NCBI RefSeq assembly: GCF_016808095.1
Contig: NC_068976.1
Coordinates: forward strand, 11,007,001-11,071,000
Source of the DNA: Vigna angularis
Taxonomy: Eukaryota; Streptophyta; Magnoliopsida; Fabales; Fabaceae
Length of the DNA stretch: 64,000 nucleotides
Reading direction: 5' to 3'
Shown: positions 26,782 through 40,246 of the stretch, in pieces
How positions within the stretch are numbered: the first letter of the stretch is position 1
Layout of the letters: every line of letters begins with the position of its first letter
The notes under the pieces: generated by a model
What the model saw: only the letters and a program-made list of their open reading frames with translations
The model's database searches: none
Told to the model about the DNA's origin: nothing
Translations under genes and position numbers: made by a program

Positions 26782-29326
26782 TGTCAGACCTCGTAAATTT
26801 CAATCCAAAAACCCCTCTTGTCAGTCATTTAAAACGCACCCAAATCCTTTGTGCGGACGCCAGGTGTCAATCACCGAAATTTCTGAAATCAGATAGTGGA
26901 AGGCAGGTGTCGGCAGGAGAGCGGACGCTCGTTTGGACGTGGGAAGAAAATGATTGTTTCTGAAACTTCCGTCCCACTCTCCTCTGCATGCACCCTCCTT
27001 CCCAAACTTTGAACTTTCATTTTCTCCCCCTTCTCACTAGAAACCCTACCTTCTCTCTAAGAAAACTCACCCTTCTTCTTCTCCGATCATCATTCAGGCA
27101 CCGTAGAAGCATCACCGGCGTCCTGAGCTTTATTTTAAATCGAACAAATTCTGAATTCTGAAACTGGTAAGTTTCTCATCTCTAGCTGTTCGTTCGTATG
27201 AAAATACAAGCCAAGCTCTGGTTGCATGTTGTCTTCTTGTCTAAACAAATTTTGGGTTTCTGTTTATGTTTTAGTTTGAGGAGTTTGGTTGAGCATTGAG
27301 GGTAGAAGGAATCGTAGTTTTTGCAAACTGAGTTTAAGTCGGAAGGACGTACGTTCACACTAGAGGTAAGGGAAGCTTATTTAATTTAATTTGATTTGTT
27401 TGCTGTTGAACTGTCTTAATGTTCGTTTAGTTTATTGAATGCGTTTGATGCATGATGGTTGAAATGATTGTATGGAATGAATGTTCGTTTATTGGATGAG
27501 ATGAAATGAAATATGAATGGATTAGGTTATAATGTATGAAATATATGAAACTTATATGATATGTGCTGTATGAGATATGAAAATTGATTATGATAGGAAT
27601 TTTATAAAGTTCTGAAGTTATAAGTTAAGAAAAATGAGTTTGAATGTAAAAGATTCTGTATATGAGATATCACTATGATAAAGTACGTTCGTCACTGAAT
27701 GGTCATTGACCGTTCGGTTTTCCTAGTAGACCTAATTGAAACAGAATTCTTTCATTTGGAGAGAATCCTAGTGTAGGACGAGCGCCTTCGTGTGGTAATA
27801 CTATGCTTGAACGTTCGGCCAAGCATAGTAGGGCCTGAATCTAATGTGATAAACCTAATATATGTATATGTACTTGTATATTCTCGTTGTTCGTAAACAC
27901 CACTTCAATAGTAACTTAATATAATTATCAACCCTTTTATTTTAAGTTTTTTAGTGCTCGGTCTTACACCTAGCGCTCGTAAGGAGTAGTGCTCGGTCTT
28001 ATACCAAGCGCTCGTACCCCTTTCTTGTATAATCAATCTTGATGAAATAGCGTTCGTCCAAATTTTCAGTAACATATTCTTACCATGCTCGGTTACTGAC
28101 TGGCATTCAGTTTCTGTATATGAATGATTTTAAATATGGTCATTTAACGTTCTGACGTGTCTACCTTCATTGGATCCGGCCTTGAGCCCCTGTACTTAAA
28201 TTATTGCTTGAGTATGGGTTTGAATTCACGAGAGTCAGTTCATTTAACTGATTCACTATGTAAATAGCGTTCGTCATATATGGTATATTATTGTACTCGA
28301 GATATTCTCAAATCTAAAAGTAAATCTCTTGGTCTTATTTCATTCTGGAACGAGAGATTTTATCGGTCTCGTTTCCATCGTTCGTTCTCGTTATGAAGAG
28401 GGCGGAACGTTCGTTATTTTATATGTTTAGAAAGGATGATGAAAATGACACATAAGTGAAAGGTTATAAAGGATGAAGAATATATGAGATGAATGTAAGA
28501 TTATGGATTTGAACGAGCGTTCCGGGGAGGAACGACTCTTGGATGAATATTGGAATTGGTAAAGTATGAATTTGGAAATGCTTAGCTGGCGGTTCATCCT
28601 GATGTTCCGTGAGTACTCGTCCTCACGTAGAGGAGGGTAGATCATGTGTGGGAACGGCAGGAGGTCCTAGTCCTTAGGGGTACTTTGGACGAAACGGACT
28701 AACCTCGGGTGGCAGCTGATGAGAATTCCAATTACTACATCACCCGGGTGCACGAACGTCGTAGCTACACAGAATTCATACAGTCCGGACGGTCAGTCTA
28801 GTAGTAGGCACTGTTTGTATAAGTATGTTGAAATGTACTTGATGTGTTTGAATTGATAAACGTATGTTATTTTCTTGAATTAAATTACATAAGCTTACCC
28901 TGCGTTTTCCTTGTGTTGTCTTGTTGTACGTCCGTCTTGTTTTGCAATGATCATCCGTGTGGATGTGAGCAGATGGAAGCGCGCTACTTGAAGAGGCGCT
29001 GGAAGAATAAGTTTTGGAAGACGCGAACCTCATAGAAGTGGAAGTAAAGGCCGAACAGTAGGACGTTCGGTTGTAGTTAGTAGTTTAGCATGAAGTGATC
29101 GTTCGGTCACTTCCTTTCCCTTTTGTTATTTGACCGATCGGTAATTTGACTTTTGTAAGCCGTTCGGTCATGTTTCCCTTGAATCTTGTACAATTTACTT
29201 TTGGCAAAGCTATGTAAGGCCGTTCGGCCAAAACCGTGCCCTTGTTTAGTATAAGACTGAATTGATATATTATTAAATGTAATTAATTCTATTATATGGT
29301 TTTTACTGTATTTTTGGGATGTTACA
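26782..29326 (+). mobile_element. Solo LTR 'C' of a large LTR retrotransposon
   Basis: It begins TGTCAGACCTCG, ends GGGATGTTACA, and is flanked by the perfect 5-bp duplication CAAAC (26777-26781 and 29327-29331). Its length is 2545 bp with no internal genes. A pyrimidine-rich leader (about 26990-27110) shares TCTGCATGCACC with LTR B. A donor-like AG|GTAAGGG lies at 27366. The segment 27368-27391 is complementary to 28879-28901, and an acceptor-like GAGCAG ends at 28972. CGTTCGGTC/GCTCGGTCT motifs recur over 27700-29240. It is the closest relative of LTR B in the window and the less AT-rich of the two. Confidence 0.93.
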
Positions 29327-29356
29327 CAAACCTTAGAATTGTATTTATAGTAGTTA

Positions 29357-29732
29357 GGGTTAAATATGTTTTTGGTCCCTTAACTTTCAGCGAAAATTGG
29401 AATTAGTCCCTCTTCAAAACTTTGGACTAATTTAGTCCCCAAACTTTAGAAATGTGTGAATTTAGTCCTTTTAACCAAATTTTGTTAACTTTATTTGATG
29501 TTTCAAACGCATTTATCAGTAAACATTGAAGCAAAAATGTGTCAAACGGGATAAACAACTCATATGCTATCATGAAACGCACTTAAAACATCAAATAAAC
29601 CTAACAAAATTTAGTTAAAAGGACTAAATTCACACATTTTTAAAGTTTGGGGACTAAATTAGGCCAAAGTTTTAAAGAGGGACTAATTCCAATTTTCGCT
29701 GAAAGTTAAGGGACCAAAAACATATTTAACCC
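29357..29732. mobile_element. Foldback MITE, Mutator type
   Basis: The ends GGGTTAAATATGTTTTTGGT and its reverse complement open inverted repeats of roughly 160 bp that cover most of the 376-bp element. The arms include CCCTTAACTTTCAGCG, GGACTAAATT and CACACATTT. A perfect 9-bp duplication TAGTAGTTA flanks it (29348-29356 and 29733-29741), diagnostic of the Mutator superfamily. It inserted just outside LTR C and is non-coding. Confidence 0.93.
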
Positions 29733-29935
29733 TAGTAGTTATTATGGGTTTTTACCTTTTTACTAGCTTAATCATGACCCACATACATTGATCAACATTA
29801 GCACATTGATTTATGATTATCATTTGTGTTAATCTGACCTTCATTTTTTAATAGGTCGGTTTTACCATTTGGTCTGGCTGTCGGTCAAAGGATAGTCAAC
29901 CAAGGATAATCGATCATCGAGGTGATCGGTCCAAG

Positions 29936-30030
29936 AGTAGTAAGCCAAATGTGATTGACCAAGAGTAGTCAACCAAATGTGATTGACCAAGAGTAGTCAA
30001 CCAAATGTGATTAGTCAAGAGTAGTCAGAG
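29936..30030 (+). repeat. Minisatellite, 28-bp unit, about 3.3 copies
   Basis: The unit AGTAGTCAACCAAATGTGAT plus TGACCAAG repeats head to tail, with a decayed copy upstream (GATAGTCAACCAAGGATAAT, about 29891) and GGTCGGT-rich sequence before it. Confidence 0.9.
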
Positions 30031-33000
30031 ATGGGTGGTTAGTCATGGATGGTCAATCAATAATATGATCGGTCTTGAAGTTAGACAATTTGATTGATAG
30101 TTGAGTTTTTTGGATTGAAAGAACAAACCTACAATATAATATTTAATCTTTTAATTTACAAATAGCATGTATATAAGTTATATTTTTTTGTTATAAGATT
30201 TAATCTATATTGTATATGAATTTTGTTTATATAATATTGTAATTATAACTTATATAATGACTTTTTTGAATTCATATAAAATTATCATCAGTTTTAATTA
30301 TTCCATTGAAGTAGTACTTATTTGAACATGTGTGAGGTATATGTAATAACAATAAGGTATTGAAGTGCATATTAGGCTTTATTAGGGTAGAGTTGTGACC
30401 AAAGTTATGGGAAAATTCTAAATATTTTAAATGTCTTATAATATTTTTAGGAAACCTGTTTTATTATTTGAAAGATATTTTGATAATGTATTTTTAGATT
30501 TTTAAATAACCTTTTCTTTGTTCATTGATTTTGCATTGGTGGAGTAGGTGGTGGATGATATAAATTTGGTGAGAATTGATCTGTAATTCATAAGTTACGC
30601 CAAGTTCAAAAAGAATTTATCTGCAATTCATCTACCATAGATCCTTTTTTCTGAGGTAACTTAAAAGAATGGGTTAACTTAAGTAAGTGGTTGTTTTGTG
30701 TTCTTTTACTTTAAACTTTAATGGTGGTTGAGTAAATGTAACGGTGAAAAAGTCCCATCGTGCTTCTTCAATAATCCAATCCAAATGACTTGGACCACTA
30801 CCATCTTAAAGTCAAATTAAAAAAAGTAAAAAAAAAATGTTTTTTTATTCTTATCGCCTTTTTCTTCTTCATAAACACTTTAAAATAAATAGGAAAATAA
30901 AACTAAACCAAACTTTTCCATATAAAAGAAATTTCGAGTTCAAACGCATCTCTAATCAACTATCACAATTGATCTTTCAATCAAAACAATTATGAAATAA
31001 TTACAAAGTTTATAAGAAGACGTTATTAAAAAATGTAATTAAATCGTTGTAATAATTTGTATTCACTTCGGGAAGCTTCTCATGTGAGACAAGCTTCATA
31101 TGAAGCTACCTCTAAACTTTTTGAAGTCAACAATGTCTTTAAGGTTTTGAAATAACATGTGTTAGTAATGGTTTTAGTTTTTATAACCGATAGAACGATC
31201 CTTTATATTAAAAAATACTTAGATACAAGCTTTCATTTAAGATGAAAATGTTATTAAGATTTTCAATGGTGAAGATCAAATATCAATAATATCATGGTGA
31301 AAATCAAATATTAAGATGTAAAGTTCTAATGAAAGTTATATAGTAATTATTAGAAAGTGATATGTAGTTAGATTTCGTTCTTTATAAATATGAGGTTTAT
31401 TGAAATAAAAATCACTTACATAAATACTAAATCAGAGTGATATCCATAATTGTAAGATGTTCTGATCACAAGTTTATTGAAATAACACAGTAAAAATTAA
31501 TCATTGTATGTGAAGTGTAATGTACATATGCAACATTATCTCGATCACCCAATCCAAAATTATGTCAACATACATTTGTTTGGATAACACGATATCATGT
31601 CGATCAAGATATAATAACAATAGTAACTATGACTAAATTAAGATAATGACTAAAACGTATATTAGCATGACATTAGACAAATTAATTAAGATAATTATCC
31701 ACATGAACCAAACTCATCTAGATAAAAGCCCAATAAACACATATAAACAACACATAATACAAGGTAAATTAATTGTGTTCATTATTAAGCATTGATTACC
31801 ATATAACACATTGTACTGACCTGACTTAAGCATCATAGTATCTTCTGAAAATTAACCTCTTGTCGTTCTTGAAGAAACTTGAACCTAAGACATCTCGGCT
31901 TGAAGGTGTAAAGTTGAAGTACGTTTGAAAATTTCTTCATAGAGGTCTTTGCAGGATATATTCAATTTTGTAAAAACATGAAATATGTATGTTTTCAAAC
32001 TCAGAACTTCGTCATAACTTAATTCTTAAAAGACACCTCAAAAGATTCAATGGAGAAATATGTATTTAAATTTTTCTTTACATTTACTTATAAATGATAT
32101 AGAATTATTAAGTATACTGAAATACTAGACAAAATATATTTACACACGATAAAGTTATTTCTCAAAAATTAAGCCTAAAAATAAAGGATTTGTAATTTAT
32201 TGTTAAAAAAAGTTTAATATCCTCAAAAGTTGGAAGAAATTAATAAACCTACTACCATATCCGGTCAACTTACCAAATCACATGTGTACTATGTGTACAA
32301 TAACTCAGCAAAGGCTTTACCACACTTAATTAATCGTGTTCTTGAAGCAATTATCGTGCGGGAACAAATATTATATACTTAATTAAAGTTGCATGTCTCC
32401 ATGTTTCCGAGGCTATAAAGCAGAGAATAATCAATAAAAAAATTGATTCGAATACATAAACATTGGCATGGAGAATAAAAATGTAGATTGAGAAACATGC
32501 ATGATGATGATTCGTCATAGATATACAACATAGTCAAAACACAACAATCCACAAACTTCCAAAATTTGGCTGAGTTGGCATACAACATATGAAACATAAG
32601 AAAAGTATATTGAATCCTTGTTCCTAGTTGTAAGGCTGCAAAAAACAACCTAAAACCATGAATTGAACCAAGAATTATGAATGTATATTGTAAGTTAACA
32701 CAAGTGGATGACATGCATGCTTCTAGGAAAAGGGAATATCTTTTTCTCCATACGTTAATCATCATCATTAATCCAAATACAATGCATGTTTAGGGGTAAG
32801 AGAAAAGCATTATTGATAATTATAGAAAGCCTTGGTCATGGTCAAAAGTAGTTGGATTCATAGCCTTTCTATTCAAACAAAACAAAAGATGGTCACAATC
32901 TTTAGCAACCAATATCAAATTGCAAAAAATAAAAAATAATTAACACTTGCAATATTATTACATCACCTTCTTTTGCTAGGATACCACAATTCATCCCACG

Positions 33001-34658
33001 TTCTTCATACACAACTATACATTTAATTAATATAAACACAGCCAAAATTCATTGGATATATAAAAGCTTGCATATTTTATCAATCTATCGTGAAGATTGT
33101 TGTAAGTTGGCATTTTAGTTATTGCCAATCCTATTTACATATTCTCTAGTACATTTTTTTTTCTTATCAAATTTAGAAACGGATATTTTTTTATGATTAT
33201 GCTAAGAGTCAAATTACACTCTTGTTAATGGAAAGATTCATGTGTTGCAATATATCTTTAGGTTAAACTTTTCATTTTCTTTTACGCGTTAGAGTGTATG
33301 ACACTTATATATAATTTGTAAGGCCTAATAGGTTTCTTTTTTAATAAATAAACTAAATGAATATTAAATACGAAACCTATAAATGGGTTATTATATATGT
33401 TCATTCTTTATTTTCATTGAAAAATTTAGTTAATTTGAACTCTTTTAAGATTATAAAATAATCAAGGTTTTGTAATGTCCAAATACATAACTAATAAGGT
33501 AACAATGATGGAAATTATAGCTGATCAAATACATAACTAATAATGTCTAAATACATTACTAATAAGGTAAAAAGATGAAAATTCTTGATCAAATAGATAG
33601 TATTTCATCTTTTACTAAGGATTTTATATATTTTTCTTCTTCTTTGTAAATAGGCAATATTACTAATATATAAGTGTCAAAATTTTTATATAGATGTATA
33701 AATATTTTTGAAGATGTCAAATAAATAACGTATATTAAAATTTAAAAAACTAATTTAAATTATATATTAATTTATATAAATATAAAACAAAATTAAATAA
33801 GAAGGTCCGCCTTTTGTAAGATGAGTAATTGATAATAGTTTATTCAATTAGATAGTGTATACATGTGTTAAGGATATACGTATACACATATAAATATAAA
33901 ATATGATTTCTGGGTGTATATATTTATGTGTATGTGATATTTTAAGTGAAATAAAAAAAAAAAACTAGGTTTCTTTAAATTTTATAATACAGCAAAATAT
34001 AAGTCGATTATCAAAAGTCACATATTAAATTCTATTCCATCTTTTTTATTTTTCTTGTAAAAATAAGATTGAGAGTAGGGATTTAAACACAGTAAGAGTA
34101 AATTGGGAAGCAAAATTATTTATTAAAATTAAAATCAATAATAACCATAATAGATTAATCTATAAACTCAAATAACCAAACAATTTGAAAATTATAGTTC
34201 TCTAAATGGTATTCAAGTTTGAGTAATCTATCGATTTAATCAATCGAATAAACTAATTTATAGAAATTAAATTTCAATATCATTTAATCTAATTCATTCA
34301 ATTATCAAGTTAAAATTCAATATTTTTTAATTTGAATTATAATTTCACAAATGCAAATTAATATCATAAAGATCAAAACCGAAATTAGGAAAGAGAATAA
34401 CAAACTCAAATTAATGAATATGTGGTTCGAAACTTAATTAATTAGTGTTGTTTGATGTTGATTTGGCCAATTATGTTTACATATATGATTCAAATAGTAG
34501 GTAAATGTGAGATAAGCTAAAAATACAAAATTAAAATATTTATTACAAATGAATCCAATTTATTATTAATAAAAGAATATAAACTAAAATTTTAAAATAA
34601 AACAAATGAAAAGTACAATTAATGTATGATAAAACTATAAATATGTGTTATCAGTATG
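30031..34658. other. AT-rich intergenic DNA, no gene supported
   Basis: About 4.6 kb with no supported gene. A 129-residue frame at 32379-32768 (-) has no recognised domain. The stretch 31860-31970 (GACATCTCGGCTTGAAGGTG and onward) is less AT-rich and may be old transposon sequence. Confidence 0.45.
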
Positions 34659-34663
34659 TAGGC

Positions 34664-36157
34664 TGTAACATCCCAATTATATAGGAATTATATAATATAA
34701 GACGTCATCAAGTATAATACGATAAAGCAGTTAGGACAAGTGATTAGGGTAATAGGATTACATTTATCCTTCCAAAAGAGCTAGGAAATTAAAACTTGAA
34801 TTACAAAAGAGTAGAGTATTTCAAAAGAATAGAAGTAGGTAAATCTATAAGCTCCTAGGCTACTCAACAGCATTGGCACCCTCTAGCTCCTACTCCACAG
34901 ATGCCTCATCTCCCTCTACTCACATCCAAGTGGATGATCATCGCAAAAGAAAACACAGACAAAGAAGGCACAAACACAAACAAGCAAGGGTAAGCTAGTT
35001 ATATAAAAATCATACAACCCATATCAATTTAACATTTATATAAGCATGTAACAATCAAGTATTTCAAGCATGCAAGGATCATAACACAATACAAACTAGG
35101 ACCGAATGCATTATCCTGATACCAATGACCGACCACGTGATTTGACCATCCGGACTAGTATGAAATGTCAAGTTCCAGGGGTTTGTGCACCTGGGTGATG
35201 TAGTAATTGGAAAACCATCAGCTACCACCTGAGGTTAGTCCGTTATAACTCACCCAAGAACCTATGGGCTAGGACCTCCTGCTATTTTCACCACATGACT
35301 CATCACTCTCTACTTGAGCATGGATGATCATTAGAATGTCAGGATAAACCCCATAAGGACACTCCGCCCATTCATACGATCAATCACAACAACCATAGGG
35401 CACCACCATGTAACCTCCCTTGAGGATCATGGAATTACGTCCATCAACCATACTTATAACCAACCGTGACCCATATGAAACCATATACATATAACCTTTC
35501 ACTTTTACATTGCATACAAACATATACATAATCTCAACAATGTACATTAACTCAATCATCACAAGTTATAAAAGTAATAGCTCCATAAATTTAATCTAAA
35601 TTTCTCAATACCAAAATCTTTATAATTTATTTCCAATGCCTAAACTCCTATATATGTTATAATAATATTAAGTGACGTAATACCCTTCAAACATTTATAA
35701 AACACCAAAAATTAATTTAATATTACGTATATATAATATGTATATATATAGCCACTGCATGCACCAATTTACATATATAATATAATATATAATATGTTAC
35801 GTATATAATATGTTACATATATTTAATATAGGCTTAATACCCTATTTTGTCCCAAGTTTCGCTCGCAAATGTCAAATTAGTCCATCCTTTAAAAAATGCG
35901 TCAATTACGTCCTCACTTAATAAAATTTGCATCAATGAAATCCCTTCCGTTAAATCCGTACAAACGGCGTTAATTATTTTGCATCAAGATAATTAACGCC
36001 GTTTGTACGGATTTAACGGAAGGGATTTAATTGATGCAAATTTTATTAAGTGAGGACGTAATTGACGCATTTTTTAAAGGATGGACTAATTTGATATTTT
36101 CGAGCGAAACTGGGGACAAAATAGGGTATTAAGCCTTTAATATATATACTATGTTAC

Positions 36158-36196
<39 letters not shown>

Positions 36197-37548
36197 TATA
36201 ATATATTATGATACGTATTACCTCCGAATAACTTACCATGCTCCCTTAATTATGAAAGGGCCTGTTAAATTATTCATTACCATAGAATGTTTGCTCCCAA
36301 CCTCCCCTCACTACCCAATTGGTTACCAGAGAGGGTTCAGATGGCACATATAACTTGTCACAACTGACTGGACCAGGCCAGGACTGCTCTATGATCAGAG
36401 ATGTGTCAACTCAAGTTTTTAAGTCCCCTCTATCCTACCAACAAGGAAAGACTCTCAACCAGTTTTAATTAATTAATTTAAGTTACCTAAACTAGTTTGT
36501 TGTGCTTTAAACCTCAAACGCCCAATTTTTATATTTTACCCCCATCTCACAGTACTCTGAAATAATACTCATGCATCCAAGTACTACCCAAACAATGTTA
36601 ATTAAAGTCTCACCCAAAGCCTTTCCAAAACATCATCAATCACAGTCAATAACTCATTCAAAAACAATTAGATTCATCAAACAATGCACAGGAAATAAAT
36701 CACAGGTTCCCCTTTACGCAATCAAGCTCATACCAAGATCAATTACATAAGACAGCAACAAACAGTCCCAACAGTGCATCCATTTATCAATTAACATGCA
36801 TATATTTTATAAAATAAATTTACACAAAATAATTAGCTCCCCTTACATCAAACAGTTCCAATTATAGCAATCAGTTCATCAAACATTCCACAAGCCATCA
36901 ATCACAGTTTTATAATTTCAACAACACCCAATATTTCTTAATCGTAACAGAAAATTCCAAACAACATGCCAATCAAATTATCATACATACAAAGCATATA
37001 ATATTAAATCAAATAAACATAACCAGCTCCCCTTACCTTAAAGTTGAGCAGTCTAGCACACAACACAACTTTCAACAGTATCCTACCCCGGGAAGAACTT
37101 AAGCAGTGCCCTACAACCATCACATTGGTGATGAGAACAACCCTTAGAGCTCAAACTTGACAGGAATTGGAAAGAGGACAGTTCTAATTGCACAAAAGCA
37201 GTAGAACCATAAGCCCTAGATTTCGAAAATAGCGGAGAAAAGAGGAAGCCACTTACCGGCTGAAGAACGTAAAACCAATCGGATGGTTTTGAAGCTCTCT
37301 ACGAGACGGTCGCTAGGGTACCACCTAACAGAACATGCAATGGCTAAATCAGTGTGGAGGCTAGAGAGAAGGCAGAAAAGAATTTGGGAAAAGGGGTTTT
37401 AGAGAGAGAAAGGAGAATTGGCAAATGAACTTCAGCTTTTTCTTTTTAGGAGAGCCCCCTTACCAAGGTCATGAGCCCAAATTGCTAAAGGTCTGGCTGC
37501 CACAATTAAGGCCCAATAACCCTGGGTCCAAATTTTTAGGTCCTTACA
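34664..37548 (-). mobile_element. Solo LTR 'D' of a large LTR retrotransposon
   Basis: On the minus strand it begins TGTAAGGACC and ends GGGATGTTACA. It is flanked by the perfect 5-bp duplication TAGGC (34659-34663 and 37549-37553). Its length is 2885 bp including a nested MITE (35831-36135). Minus-strand orientation follows its CTCTCTCTAAAACCCC leader and donor-like AAG|GTAAGGG at 37036. The segment 37034-37019 is complementary to 35002-34986, and an acceptor-like GAGTAG ends at 34916. It is a mosaic. The block at 36290-36460 matches LTR A (cctggcctggtccagtcag), while 35130-35290 matches LTRs B and C (AGGAGGTCCTAG, CGGACTAACCTCAGGTGG). No internal region remains. Confidence 0.93.
35831..36135. 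mobile_element. Near-perfect foldback MITE nested in LTR D
   Basis: The 305-bp element starts GGCTTAATACCCTATTTTGT and its two arms of about 145 bp are almost perfect inverted copies; they meet around GGCGTTAATTAT...ATAATTAACGCC. A perfect 9-bp duplication TTTAATATA (35822-35830 and 36136-36144) marks Mutator-type insertion. It is non-coding, and a transcript through it would form a long hairpin. Confidence 0.95.
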
Positions 37549-38198
37549 TAGGCTATGGAATTAATGTAATAATGATAAAGTGCATGTTATTTGATTTCAT
37601 TACTAATATGGGAGTATTTATATATAGCATGAGGGATGAAACATGAGATTGTATGTTTTTTTTTAAATTTGTTAATGAATTATGCTCTTTGATGAGATAT
37701 CACTAAAACGGTATCATGCTTACATACACCGTTTATCATTGCTCAAGTGGTGGTATGAATGTTCAAGCCAAAGATGGTAGCTAAATGATACGCTCTTGTG
37801 TGAGATGATACAATCCTATCCATGAAAAAGTTAAGTAATTTAAAATTTGAATTCTCAAAATACATAACTGAAAATAAATCAAAGAAGAATGTAAAATAAG
37901 ACATAGATAGAGACATTACAATCTAGTAGATTGATAAGTCAACGAAGATTCGTCGCAAAAATTGTTCTCTTTGATAAAATCCCAAGTTAAATACTCCAAA
38001 ATATAATAGAATGATAATTCAAGGAATATTTGCCATAAAGAAATTAATATTTGATAATAATCAAAGTTCTAATCTAAGAACCAAGAGAATCATCTCTTAA
38101 TGAAAAGTCAATTTTCATATAATGAAGGTGTCTTCAAATGTATTTAGTGGCACCTATATATAAGCACAAATGTTTAAGCAACCTAAAACACCTTAAGG

Positions 38199-38930
38199 TT
38201 GTGTTCACTTTAGAGGATGGATTTGTGGGAGAGGGAGTGAATGAATTTAAAAAGATTTGAGAGTAAATTGATTGTTTTTTTTAAGGAATTTGGAAGTGAG
38301 TGAGAATGAATTTGGAAGTAAAATTTGTGAAAATTAGTGTAGAAGTTGACCGATGTGACACATAAAAAAATATGATTTAATTGGTATAAATTGAAAATTA
38401 CCAAAATACCCTTAGTAGTAAAAATAATATAAAATGATAATTGTTAATATTATATATAATTGTAAAAGTTATTATAAGGAGAGAAAAAATAAAAAAATAT
38501 TTTTTACCATGAAAATATATTGTATTATTATTATATGTATTATTATTATTATTATTATTATGTTTATTATTATTATTATTGTTTATTATTATTATTAATT
38601 TTATTATTAATATTATGTTTATTATGTAGCATCATTTGTCTTCAACCCCTTTCATCTTGAATCTTCGTAGATGGAACCAGCAACACGGTTACAAATACAA
38701 TTATATAAGAGCAGCAATACGGTTACAAATGCAATTATATAAGGGCAACATGGACATTTCATATAAATATTCTCAAATTTGCGCATATAAGTGAAGATTG
38801 AAAATGTGATTTATCCCGCAATTATTCGCTTTCCATCCCTCAATCAATCCTTTAAAATGAACATAAAATAAATTAACAATTTGTCTTCGCCAATCAACAT
38901 TAACAATAATTTCCTTTGAAACAAACACAA
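38199..38930. mobile_element. hAT-like non-autonomous element (tentative)
   Basis: The left end TTGTGTTCACTTTAGAGG and the right end (reverse complement TTGTGTTTGTTTCAAAGG) form a short imperfect TIR. Inner inverted matches pair GAGGATGGATTTGTGGGAGA with GAAAGCGAATAATTGC-side sequence around 38830-38860. The flanks CCTTAAGG and CCTAAAAG are 8 bp with two mismatches, which would fit a decayed hAT duplication. The element holds an ATT/TAT trinucleotide tract (38523-38630) and a short direct repeat (ACGGTTACAAAT, about 38687 and 38720). Confidence 0.5.
38523..38630. repeat. (ATT)n microsatellite, interrupted
   Basis: Runs of TAT/ATT trinucleotides are broken by TGTTTATT pieces. Confidence 0.9.
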
Positions 38931-40246
38931 CCTAAAAGAAATCCCAAAGACATTGGGTCCAAAATAACTTGAAAATTTAAAAACAGACTCGACTCGTCAC
39001 CCAACATATTCACTCACTCGACGACAATTACAAATAGTTAAAATTAAAAGAAAAATAAAAATATTTTTAATTGCATAAAACTATTTTATAATTGTGCTCC
39101 AAGACAAGATCTACATGTTCTTTAATTCCAAGCTTCAATGATTATATTGGAATAAGAAATAGTCATTTATCATACCCTCCTTTTTTAAGATAATTTGTCC
39201 TTAAATTCGTGCCACTCGGAGATTTTTGAGATTGTCTTCTATCATATTATTCTTCTTGAATATAATTTATCCTCAAATTCGTACCACTTGAAATTTTCTT
39301 TTCCTTAAGATTGGTAATGGTAAAAGTAGCCCATCCCTTCTTAAACTTATCCTTATCCTTTCATAAGGTGAATGATTTCTTGTAGGAGCTCCTTCTCTTG
39401 AGTTTTTTTTTCCTCTAGACCTGATCAATTTGTCATTATCTTTCCCTTCTTGGAGAGAATTCAACCATAATTTCTAGAAGATCTTACACACAAACACAAA
39501 CATAAATCAAATAGATAAATCTAAAATATTTCAAAATAGAAGTTCTACTAAAATGAGATTTGGATCTTGAAAGAAACAAATATTTTATTATTAAAGGGTT
39601 GGAGGTATGCCTCCAGGGTCAAATATCCACATGAAAAAACATCAAATAATTCTAAAGTAATGATGTTATCATCAAAGAAAAATAAAAGAATATAGTCCAA
39701 ACAAAAAACCAAAATACATGTATGACTTTTACTACCGATAGGTTGCTTAAAGATGGAAAAACAAGCTAATGCATATGCATATATTTCCAAGCTTATGTCT
39801 AAACTAAAATAATGACTTTAACTATCCAACGTAATTGACAAACAAGCCAACAGAGTATTAAACACAAGTTCATTAAGTTCCAAGTTTGTGTCTTCCTTTT
39901 TTTTATCCTTTCTTCCTTCCATTGTTGATATCATTGTTCTTTAATAAACAAATCTTTGCTAGGAAACAAAACAAAAAGAGGAAAGTTAGTGCTTTCAATG
40001 ACAAATCAAGATACTATCTTTTTTTTCCTTTTCTTTTTCTCTCTTTCTGTTACTTGTTTTACTCTCTAGTTTTTTCTCTCTTTTCTTTCTCTTCTATCTC
40101 TTTCTTTTCTTTCTCTTATCTTTATATTATTTCTCTTATTTCTTTTGCTTCCTTCTCTCGTGCTCTCTTTAGCTTCCATTCTTGTATTTCTCTTTTCAAG
40201 ACATGTAATTCTTGAGGTCTTCATTGGTCATGGAAGTTGCATTTTA

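Noticed and set aside
32379..32768. A 129-residue open frame on the minus strand in AT-rich DNA.
   Set aside because: No recognisable domain, biased Phe/Tyr/Ile composition, and no splice or promoter context. Likely chance.
39886..40215. A Phe/Ser-rich 109-residue plus-strand frame.
   Set aside because: Polypyrimidine stretch antisense to the decayed retroelement; low complexity.
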